Below, piece by piece: positions 55,867-62,375 of a stretch of DNA of 62,375 bases (its first letter is position 1; each line of letters begins with the position of its first letter). This DNA comes from JBDZUZ01 sp040255445. GTDB taxonomy: Bacteria; Planctomycetota; Phycisphaerae; Phycisphaerales; UBA1924. The stretch lies in the NCBI GenBank assembly GCA_040255445.1, contig JBDZUZ010000005.1:1-62375 (forward strand), given 5' to 3'. Below the pieces are notes generated by a model that ran no database searches, had not been told where the DNA came from, and was given only the letters and a program-made list of their open reading frames with translations. Made by a program: the position numbers and the translations under genes.

Positions 55867-58101
55867 ATGCTGAATAGCAGCGTGAAGAACAGTGGGATTC
55901 TGAGGCGGGCATTGACCGCGGCGGCTCTGGCGGCGGCCTGCGGGGTGTGCGGTTCGGCCCAGGCTCAGCCGGACCGCAATTCGAACACGCCCACGGGCTG
56001 GCTCTGGTACCTGAATGTGCCGAATTCGACGATCTGGAACGCCATCGGCGATGGGTTCCGCGTGATCGACATCGAGGAATCGGGCGGGGCCGTAAACGCG
56101 GTGCTGGTGCAGAACAGCGGCGAGTACCAGCTCTTCGGGCAGGCTCTCTACGCGGGGGCGACCGCGACGGCCGTGTCGAACGACCTGTCGGTGAACAACC
56201 GGCGGCTGATCGATCTCGAGCCCTACGAGAATTCTTCGGGCGCGCTGCGGTTCTATGGCACGGCGACCCCCAACACCGGATCGAACGCCGCGGGCTGGGG
56301 CTGGCTCTACAACACGACCTCGAGCAACATCATCAACTGGGTGAACAACAACCCGACACCGCTGCGGCTGATCGACATCGATGTCTACAACTACAACGGC
56401 CAGCGGTATTACAGCGCGGTCGCGGTCAACAACACCGGCAGCCAGCAGCAGGGGTGGTGGCACCTCTACAACATCAGCTCGAGCGCGCTGAGCACGTTCA
56501 TCGAGCAGAACGATGCGCGGATCGTGGATCTCGAGATCCACCAGCCGCAGGTGCTCTTCTCGCCGGCGACCTACAGCGCGATCCTGACGCCCAATCAGAA
56601 CCGGAGCTGGTGGTGGTATCTCGGTCAGTCCGGGACAGCGCTGTCCGAGAAGCTCGACCTGAACGCGGCGCGGCTCGTCGACCTCGAGGAATACAGCGAC
56701 CCCTTCGGGCAGACGCGGTACCACGCGGTGATGCTCGACAACGCCAACGCCGCCACGCGGCGGCTGCGGACGCTGATGTGGAACTCGGTGAGCGCGAACG
56801 CCAAGTCGGGCGCGTACCTCAAGGAGGTCGGTGGGCCGGTGCGCGTTGCGTTCGGTGTTGACTATGTGTTCGAGCCCGCGAGCACGCTCAAGATCCTGCA
56901 CACGACGTACGCGTGGGACCGCGTCGCGGCGGGGCTCGAATCCCAGGCGACACAGGTGTGGGTGCCCGACCGGTGTAACAACAACGAATGCCCGGACGGC
57001 GTCGCCTGTGATCCCGGCTGGGAGCGGCTCGACCAGGTCATCCGCGAGACGATGGAGCAGTCCGACAACAACCGGACGAAGGTGCTCCACGACCGCTACG
57101 GCCGGAGCACGCTCAACAACTACGCGACGGCGCTGGGCATGGGCGGCACGCAGATCAACCACGACATCGGCTGCGGACTGCCGGCGAACGAGCTGACGCT
57201 CCGCGACCTGGGTCTGATCTGGGAGCTGGTGGCCGATGGGAGCCTGTTCAGCACCGCATGGCGCGATGTCTTCTTCGGACTGATGATCGACAGCGACGAG
57301 AGCGGCCTGCCCTCGCGCATCGTGAGCATCATCAGCGCGGAGGCGGGTTCTACCTACCTCACCGGTCAGGAGATCGGCGACTTCCGTTCGCTGGTCTCAA
57401 CGGCCTCGAAGGGCGGGAACTACGGCGTACCCAGCGGCGGGAACTGCTGCCTCTTCCACCGCAGCGGCGGCGGCTGGGCGAGGATTCCCTTCAAGGACAG
57501 CAACGGCAACATCTTCTTCCGTGAGTTTGTCCACGGCGTGTTCGTGAACGATGAACCCAACGACACGCTGGCCGCACAGGCCGTCGGTCAGGCGTTCTCG
57601 GAACTGCTCCGCGAGCCGATCCGCGAAGCGCTCGAGAGCTGGGACGATGCCTGCGATCCGCCGGTCGTACGGGCGATCTCGCGGGATGTCAGTGTCCGGG
57701 CCGGCGAGACGGTGACGCTCTCGGTGTCCGAGGGCGGCACGCAGCCGATCTCGGAGCAGTGGCGGCGCAACGGGGCCGCTCTCTCGAACGGCACGCACCC
57801 GAGCGGCGCGATCATCTCGGGCGCCACCGGGAGAACACTGCGGATCGACAACGCCCAGCCGAGCCTGACCGGCGACTACCGCGTCAGTCTGCTCAACGAC
57901 TGCGGCAGCACCCAGAGCAGCGAGGTGCGGGTGACGATCTTCTGCCCCTCGGACTGGGACGAGTCGGGCGGTGTCGATGGGGACGACATCGCGGCCTTCT
58001 TCACCGACTGGCAGATCGGCGAGGCCGACTTCGACGGTTCGGGCGGCACGGACGGCGACGACATCGGAGCGTTCTTCGTCCGGTGGCAGGCCGGCTGCTG
58101 A
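55867..58101 (+). CDS. Secreted repeat-domain/serine beta-lactamase-fold hydrolase with Ig and GC-type dockerin-like domains (copy 1)
   Basis: A 744-residue exported protein. Signal peptide 1-33; about five tandem repeats of about 48 residues (34-310) with R(L/I)(I/V)D(L/I)E at the start and WGWLY/WWWYL at the end; a beta-lactamase-fold serine hydrolase with S339-x-x-K342 (ASTLKIL), S399-D400-N401 (QSDNNRTK) and K515-G-G (ASKGGNYG); an Ig-like domain (about 600-690); the dockerin-like module (692-744) ending GC. The repeats and hydrolase order resemble fungal polyglycine hydrolases, so a secreted protease on Gly-rich or unusual substrates is an attractive guess. The KGG replaces the usual KTG/KSG. 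ATG 55867 follows TACGGAGGTGGAAG. Confidence 0.85.
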   Translation: MLNSSVKNSGILRRALTAAALAAACGVCGSAQAQPDRNSNTPTGWLWYLNVPNSTIWNAIGDGFRVIDIEESGGAVNAVLVQNSGEYQLFGQALYAGATATAVSNDLSVNNRRLIDLEPYENSSGALRFYGTATPNTGSNAAGWGWLYNTTSSNIINWVNNNPTPLRLIDIDVYNYNGQRYYSAVAVNNTGSQQQGWWHLYNISSSALSTFIEQNDARIVDLEIHQPQVLFSPATYSAILTPNQNRSWWWYLGQSGTALSEKLDLNAARLVDLEEYSDPFGQTRYHAVMLDNANAATRRLRTLMWNSVSANAKSGAYLKEVGGPVRVAFGVDYVFEPASTLKILHTTYAWDRVAAGLESQATQVWVPDRCNNNECPDGVACDPGWERLDQVIRETMEQSDNNRTKVLHDRYGRSTLNNYATALGMGGTQINHDIGCGLPANELTLRDLGLIWELVADGSLFSTAWRDVFFGLMIDSDESGLPSRIVSIISAEAGSTYLTGQEIGDFRSLVSTASKGGNYGVPSGGNCCLFHRSGGGWARIPFKDSNGNIFFREFVHGVFVNDEPNDTLAAQAVGQAFSELLREPIREALESWDDACDPPVVRAISRDVSVRAGETVTLSVSEGGTQPISEQWRRNGAALSNGTHPSGAIISGATGRTLRIDNAQPSLTGDYRVSLLNDCGSTQSSEVRVTIFCPSDWDESGGVDGDDIAAFFTDWQIGEADFDGSGGTDGDDIGAFFVRWQAGC

Positions 58102-58136
58102 TCGACCGCTTTACGTTGGCTCTTCCTTCTCTGTTG

Positions 58137-58175
58137 GCGGGCCCGGTGCTCAGGCGAGTGTCGGGCCCGCTCTTG
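58137..58175 (+). terminator. Hairpin after the first hydrolase gene
   Basis: GCGGGCCCG (58137-58145) pairs with 58162-58170 around a 16-base loop, followed by TCTTGTTC. Weak T-run. Confidence 0.5.
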
Positions 58176-58235
58176 TTCAGGGCCGCGAGGCATGCCGTAA
58201 GTGGTTATTTGACAGATAGATAGGGCAGTACCCCT

Positions 58236-58270
58236 GAATCCGTTAGCCACAATCGGGGCTCTCGACGCAG
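58236..58270 (+). promoter_or_regulatory. Leader element shared with the tandem paralogue (copy 2)
   Basis: GAATC (58236), TTAGCC (58243-58248), TCGGGG (58253-58258) and ACGCAG (58265-58270), then GTGTCTGGAG, match the leader of the gene at 55867. TTAGCC lies 110 bases before ATG 58353. A TTGACA hexamer at 58209-58214 lies just upstream. Confidence 0.5.
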
Positions 58271-58352
58271 TGTCTGGAGTGAGGCAGATGCCGGGCCGCC
58301 GCGGGCGGCGCTTCCCGGCTGCCACGACCGTCCGAGGGAACAGGAGAAGCGT

Positions 58353-60551
58353 ATGTACAAGGGTGTTCTGACCGCCGCGATGCTGGCGGGTGCGTGTGGT
58401 ATGGCGTCGGCGCAGCCGGACCGGAGCTCGAACACGCCGACCGGGTGGCTCTGGTACCTGGGGGCGAACTCCACCACGATCAACACGGCGACCAACGATG
58501 GGTTCCGGCTGATCGATATCGAGCGGACCGGGCCCAGCGTGTTCGATGCGATCCTGGTGCAGAACAGCGGGACGTACGCGAAGACCGGACAGGTGTGGTA
58601 CCAGGCTCAGACCTCGACGACGCTGGGCGACTCGCTCACGGCCAACAACCGCCGGCTGATCGACCTGGAGCCGTACGACTCGGGCGGCGGGGTCACGCGG
58701 TTCTACGCCACGGCCATCCCCAACACCGGCGCGGACGCGGCGGGGTGGGGTTGGCTCTTCGGGGTGCAGCCGAACCAGATCGGCGACTGGATCAACAACA
58801 GCCAGACGCCGCTGCGCCTGATCGATATCGATACGTATGTGATGAACGGCACGCGCGTCTACAGCGCGGTCGCCGTCAACAACACGGGCAACCAGGCGCA
58901 GGGCTGGTGGCACTACTACGACCAGTCGAGCACGGGCGTGAGCAACCTGCTCGATCAGCTCGATGCTCGGATCGTCGATATCGAGATCCACGCGAACCCG
59001 ACGGTGCTCTCCGGGGCGCGGTTCAGCGTGCTGCTGGCGCCGCAGGGCAACGTGGGCTGGTGGTGGTACCCCGGCGCGACGGGGGACCAGCTCGCGGACC
59101 TGCTCGATCTGAACGCCGCGCGGCTGGTCGACCTGGAGCGGTACACCGATGCGTTCGGAACGACCCGGTTCGCCGCGGTGATGCTCGACAACGCGAACAC
59201 CGCCACGCGGCGCGTGCGCCAGATCATGTGGGACACCGTCAGCAGCGGGGCCCAGACCGGCGCGTACCTCAAGGAAGTTGGCGGCAACATCCGTGTCGCC
59301 TTCGGCATCGACCATGTCTTCGAGCCGGCCAGCACGCTCAAGATCCTGCACTCGACCTACGCGATCGACCGCTGCGCGGCCGGTCTTGACTCCATCAACG
59401 CCTCGGTCTTCGTCGGCGACCGCTGCAACAACAACGAGTGCCCGGACCCGGTGCAATGCAACCCCGGCTCCGAATCGCTCGCCGCGGTGATCCGCGAGAC
59501 GATGGAGCAATCGGACAACAACCGCACCAAGGTGCTGCACGACCGCTACGGCCGCACGACGCTGAACAACTACGCCGCGTCGCTGGGCATGTCGCGCACG
59601 CGCATCAACCACGACATCGGCTGCGGCACCCCGCCCAACGAGTTCACGCTCAGGGATGTCGGGACGATCTACGAGGCCGTCGCCGATGGAAGCCTCTTCC
59701 CGACCAACTGGCGCGACACCCTGTTCAACCTGATGATCGACAGCGACGAGAACGGCATGCCCAGCCGGCTCAACAACATCATCACGCAGGAGGCCGCGCT
59801 GACGGATCTGACCTCCTCCGAGATCTCGGCGTTCCGCAACGCGGTCTTCATCGCCTCCAAGGGCGGCAGCTACGGCGTCCCGGTCAACGGGCAGTGCTGC
59901 ACCTACCACCGCAGCAGCGGCGGCTGGGCCGAGATCCCCTTCAAGAACGCGCTCGGCCTGATCTTCATGCGTGACTATGTCCTGGGCACCTTCGTCAACA
60001 ACGAGCCCAACGACAACCTCGCCGCGCAGGCCAACAGCGAGGCGTTCTACGAACTCCTCCGCGAGCCCATCCGCGAGGCGCTCGCCTCGTGGGACGCGGC
60101 GTGCAACGCGCCCTCGACCGGCGTGCTCGTGTCGCAGATCTCCGTGCCCGTCGGTGGAACGCTGACGATCAACTCGATCCAGGGCGGGACCCAGCCGATC
60201 AACGAGCAGTGGCGTCGCAACGGCTCGGCGCTCAGCAACGGCACACGCCCCAGCGGCGCTGTGGTCTCGGGCGCCCAGACCCCGACCCTCACGATTACCA
60301 ATATGCAGCCCGCCGATGCCGGGACCTACCGCGTCGATGTCAGCAACAACTGCGGCACCGATTCCAGCGGAAACGTCACGGTCATCGTGATCTGCCCGGC
60401 CGACTGGGACGAGTCGGGCGGCGTTGATGGCGACGACATCGCCGCGTTCTTCAACGACTGGCAGCGCGGCCGCGCCGACATCGACGGATCGGGCGGCACC
60501 GATGGTGATGACATCACCTACTTCTTCAGCAGGTGGCAGGCCGGCTGCTGA
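58353..60551 (+). CDS. Secreted repeat-domain/serine beta-lactamase-fold hydrolase with Ig and GC-type dockerin-like domains (copy 2)
   Basis: A 732-residue tandem paralogue of the preceding gene, collinear over its full length. Signal peptide 1-21 (ending MASAQ), about five R(L/I)xD(L/I)E...W repeats, hydrolase motifs S327-x-x-K330 (ASTLKIL), S387-D-N (QSDNNRTK) and K503-G-G (ASKGGSYG), an Ig-like domain, and the two-loop dockerin-like module ending GC. All three putative active-site motifs are identical to copy 1, so both should be functional; differences cluster on the repeat surface and the Ig domain, suggesting divergent substrates. ATG 58353 follows ACAGGAGAAGCGT. Confidence 0.85.
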   Translation: MYKGVLTAAMLAGACGMASAQPDRSSNTPTGWLWYLGANSTTINTATNDGFRLIDIERTGPSVFDAILVQNSGTYAKTGQVWYQAQTSTTLGDSLTANNRRLIDLEPYDSGGGVTRFYATAIPNTGADAAGWGWLFGVQPNQIGDWINNSQTPLRLIDIDTYVMNGTRVYSAVAVNNTGNQAQGWWHYYDQSSTGVSNLLDQLDARIVDIEIHANPTVLSGARFSVLLAPQGNVGWWWYPGATGDQLADLLDLNAARLVDLERYTDAFGTTRFAAVMLDNANTATRRVRQIMWDTVSSGAQTGAYLKEVGGNIRVAFGIDHVFEPASTLKILHSTYAIDRCAAGLDSINASVFVGDRCNNNECPDPVQCNPGSESLAAVIRETMEQSDNNRTKVLHDRYGRTTLNNYAASLGMSRTRINHDIGCGTPPNEFTLRDVGTIYEAVADGSLFPTNWRDTLFNLMIDSDENGMPSRLNNIITQEAALTDLTSSEISAFRNAVFIASKGGSYGVPVNGQCCTYHRSSGGWAEIPFKNALGLIFMRDYVLGTFVNNEPNDNLAAQANSEAFYELLREPIREALASWDAACNAPSTGVLVSQISVPVGGTLTINSIQGGTQPINEQWRRNGSALSNGTRPSGAVVSGAQTPTLTITNMQPADAGTYRVDVSNNCGTDSSGNVTVIVICPADWDESGGVDGDDIAAFFNDWQRGRADIDGSGGTDGDDITYFFSRWQAGC

Positions 60552-60604
60552 CGGTCCCCGGGGAGGGAGCATGCCGGAGCCGGGGAGGGCTCTGGTGTCG
60601 AACG

Positions 60605-60636
60605 GGCCCGCCACGAACGTGGCGGGCCTGTTTTTC
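60605..60636 (+). terminator. Intrinsic terminator after the second hydrolase gene
   Basis: GGCCCGCCACG (60605-60615) pairs with 60618-60628, then TGTTTTTC. Confidence 0.9.
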
Positions 60637-60886
60637 ATTTCCGTGGCAAGATGGGGGAAGTCCGTGGCCGTCCGGAGCGTCGCGGCGACGATTCGGGCCG
60701 TGGAGTGCCGGAGTTCGGCGATGAAAGCATCCGCAATGGAACCGCTCTCGTCGCGGCGGCGGAGGTGAGGGCACTCTCGCCGCCATGACGCGGCGGCTTT
60801 GTCTTTGCCCGAAATCTGGGTATGGTGCTCCGCCGCGTGGGCGCGGCGGAGAATCGAGAGAGGTCCAATCAGCAAGGAGACGGTGT
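60637..60886 (+). promoter_or_regulatory. Spacer with promoter and leader hairpin before the propeller gene
   Basis: The gene-free stretch runs from 60552 to 60886 and includes the preceding terminator; no gene is seen. TTGTCT (60799-60804) and TATGGT (60821-60826) with a 16-base spacer form a reasonable promoter. A 10-bp hairpin follows at once (60828-60837 with 60842-60851, loop TGGG), in the expected 5' leader. AAGGAGACGGTGT precedes ATG 60887. Confidence 0.5.
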
Positions 60887-62260
60887 ATGCCGCATATTCG
60901 GTCGGCAGCGATGTTCATCGCGGGTGGTCTTGTGGGTATGGGGGTTCTGGCGGGCAGCGCGATGGCGCAGCCGTGCGACCCGACATGGGTGACGGATGCC
61001 GGGCAGGCCGGGTTCCCCACCGGGTACATGGGCGCGATCGGTATGTACCAGGGCAGGCTCTTCTCGGGCGGCAGCTTCAACGGCCTGGCCGGTGACCCGA
61101 CGCTCAACTACCTCGCCCAGTACGACTTTGGCACCCAGACCTGGAGCCAGGTCGGTTCCGGCATCGACATGGGTATCTCCAACGCCTTCATCACCTCGTT
61201 CCTCGAGTACGACTTCGGCAATGGGCCCGAGCTCGTGGTCGGCGGCTTCTTCTTCGAGGCCGGTGGCGTGACGGGCACCAAGAGCCTCGCTGCGTGGAAC
61301 GGCAGCTCGTGGCGGGCTCTGGGCACGGACTTCAACCCCACCGGCCCCGAGGCGGTGTGGTCGATGGCCGAGTGGAACGGCAACCTCTACATCGGCGGTG
61401 GTTTCACCACCGTCGCGGGCCAGCCGGCTTTCGGCGTGGCCGAGTGGAACGGCACGCAGTGGCGCGCCATCAGCAGCGACATCCAGCCCGTCGGCGGTTC
61501 GCCGGTCGTCTTCGAGCTCTTCGTCTATGACGATGGCACCGGGGAGAAGCTCTACGCCGGTGGCCGCTTCACCAGCCTCGACGCGGCGGGCCCGATGCTC
61601 GCCCGCTGGAACGGCACGTCGTGGGAGTCGGTCGGCACCAACCTCGGCGGCCGCACTGTCAACTCCGACATCCAGGAGATGGTGGCGTTCGACGACGGCA
61701 CCGGCACCGCTCTGTACGTCGGCGGCTTCGACATGCGTCTCACCGACACCCTTGTGCGTTGCAATGTCGCCAAGTGGAACGGCACGACCTGGACCGATGT
61801 CGGCGGCCTCCTCAATGGCCGCGTCTACGGCCTCGAGGTCTTCGATGCGGGCGACGGCGAGGCGCTCTACGTCGCGGGCACGCAGGCTGCCCTCTTCAAC
61901 TCGTTCGCCAAGTGGAACGGCACGTCCTGGACCGCGGCGGGCGGCGGCGTGCTGACCTCGATCAGCGGCGGCAACGCCTCGGTCTACCAGACGATGGTGG
62001 ACGGCGACCGCCTCTGGCTTGCCGGTAACTTCACGACCGTCGCCGGCGGCACGCAGGCCGCGACGGGGATCGCCGCGTTCGAGGCCTGCCAGGACACCGG
62101 CTGCCCCGGCGACTGGGACGGCTCGGGCGGTATCGACGGCGATGACATCACCGCTTTCTTCGTCGATTGGCAGGCCGGCGAGGCCGACATCGACGGCTCG
62201 GGCGGCACCGACGGCGATGACATCACGTTCTTCTTCGTGCGTTGGCAGGCCGGCTGCTGA
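60887..62260 (+). CDS. Secreted beta-propeller protein with GC-type dockerin-like tail
   Basis: A 457-residue exported protein. Signal peptide 1-27 (ending GSAMAQ), then about seven blades in which the pattern (A/V)xWNG(T/S)xW followed by a strand and LYVGGxF repeats (for example SLAAWNGSSWRALG, GVAEWNGTQWRAIS, NVAKWNGTTWTDVG), as in WNG-repeat/kelch-like propellers common in planctomycetes. The C-terminal 52 residues form the two-loop DxDxSGGxDGDDI module with the terminal WQAGC. A binding or structural role is likely; no catalytic residues are evident. Confidence 0.88.
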   Translation: MPHIRSAAMFIAGGLVGMGVLAGSAMAQPCDPTWVTDAGQAGFPTGYMGAIGMYQGRLFSGGSFNGLAGDPTLNYLAQYDFGTQTWSQVGSGIDMGISNAFITSFLEYDFGNGPELVVGGFFFEAGGVTGTKSLAAWNGSSWRALGTDFNPTGPEAVWSMAEWNGNLYIGGGFTTVAGQPAFGVAEWNGTQWRAISSDIQPVGGSPVVFELFVYDDGTGEKLYAGGRFTSLDAAGPMLARWNGTSWESVGTNLGGRTVNSDIQEMVAFDDGTGTALYVGGFDMRLTDTLVRCNVAKWNGTTWTDVGGLLNGRVYGLEVFDAGDGEALYVAGTQAALFNSFAKWNGTSWTAAGGGVLTSISGGNASVYQTMVDGDRLWLAGNFTTVAGGTQAATGIAAFEACQDTGCPGDWDGSGGIDGDDITAFFVDWQAGEADIDGSGGTDGDDITFFFVRWQAGC

Positions 62261-62294
62261 GCCGCTGCTGATCGCAGAGATGTCAGGAATGAAG

Positions 62295-62330
62295 GGCCCG
62301 CCGCGGATTCCGCGGCGGGCCTTTTTCGTT
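62295..62330 (+). terminator. Intrinsic terminator after the propeller gene
   Basis: GGCCCGCCGCGG (62295-62306) pairs perfectly with 62310-62321 around ATT, then TTTTTCGTT. Confidence 0.95.
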
Positions 62331-62375
62331 GGTGTGCCGAGCATGTTCGATCACCCGGAGGTGGAAGTCCTCTGG

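Noticed and set aside
57876..60875. Leftward open frame of about 1,000 codons opposite the second hydrolase
   Set aside because: It is antisense to a signal-peptide-bearing, motif-rich gene and crosses a strong terminator; repeated VDV/VERV-like peptides mirror the repeats of the real gene.

Overview
This is a strongly GC-rich, gene-dense bacterial window with G/C-dominated third codon positions. It most likely comes from a Planctomycetota bacterium of the Phycisphaerae/Phycisphaerales type. That is an inference: five secreted proteins share a C-terminal two-repeat Ca-binding (EF-hand/dockerin-like) module ending in Gly-Cys, two more carry PEP-CTERM-like tails, there are three ECF sigma genes, one next to a Ser/Thr kinase, and a hairpin-repeat cluster. 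No rRNA, tRNA, CRISPR array, insertion sequence or prophage gene was seen.

Layout. 1-1.6 kb: a truncated DUF1444-like gene, a cluster of palindromic hairpin repeats and a DinB-fold protein. 1.9-13.9 kb: a complete chemotaxis cluster (cheA, cheW, a haem-c-type receptor, a free secreted Cache-like protein, a second receptor, cheR, cheD, cheY, cheX, cheB, cheX, cheY, cheX) without flagellar genes; the third CheX lacks the Asn of the ExxN phosphatase motif. 13.9-19 kb: a VC1184-type class V aminotransferase, cardiolipin synthase, a NAPE-PLD-like hydrolase, thioredoxin and Dps. 19-22 kb: an XRE-cupin regulator facing a small membrane protein across a palindromic promoter, an ECF sigma/zinc anti-sigma pair, a CrcB fluoride channel and a CoA-binding protein. 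22-30.9 kb: a 1,726-residue sensor kinase, a REC-PAS-PAS-kinase-REC hybrid, a NarL-type regulator and a small stand-alone LuxR-type HTH protein.

30.9-36 kb: phosphatidylethanolamine synthesis (psd, pssA) and a c-di-GMP group (single-REC protein, HD-GYP phosphodiesterase, PilZ protein), then a possible permuted papain-like protein. 36-42.3 kb: HIT protein, membrane-tethered propeller, leucyl aminopeptidase, an iodotyrosine-deiodinase-like flavoprotein, a spondin_N protein and a second ECF/anti-sigma pair. 42.4-46.5 kb: ku-ligD non-homologous end joining with an overlapping DUF421 gene.

46.6-62.3 kb is the most distinctive region. Six secreted proteins surround an ECF sigma/Ser-Thr kinase pair. 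Five of the six (a parallel beta-helix protein, a di-haem peroxidase, two tandem repeat-domain/beta-lactamase-fold hydrolases and a beta-propeller) end in the same roughly 52-residue module with an invariant C-terminal Gly-Cys. The tandem hydrolases carry SxxK, SDN and KGG motifs and share blocks of their 5' leaders. A common C-terminal attachment system feeding unrelated enzymes is the best candidate here for a poorly described system.
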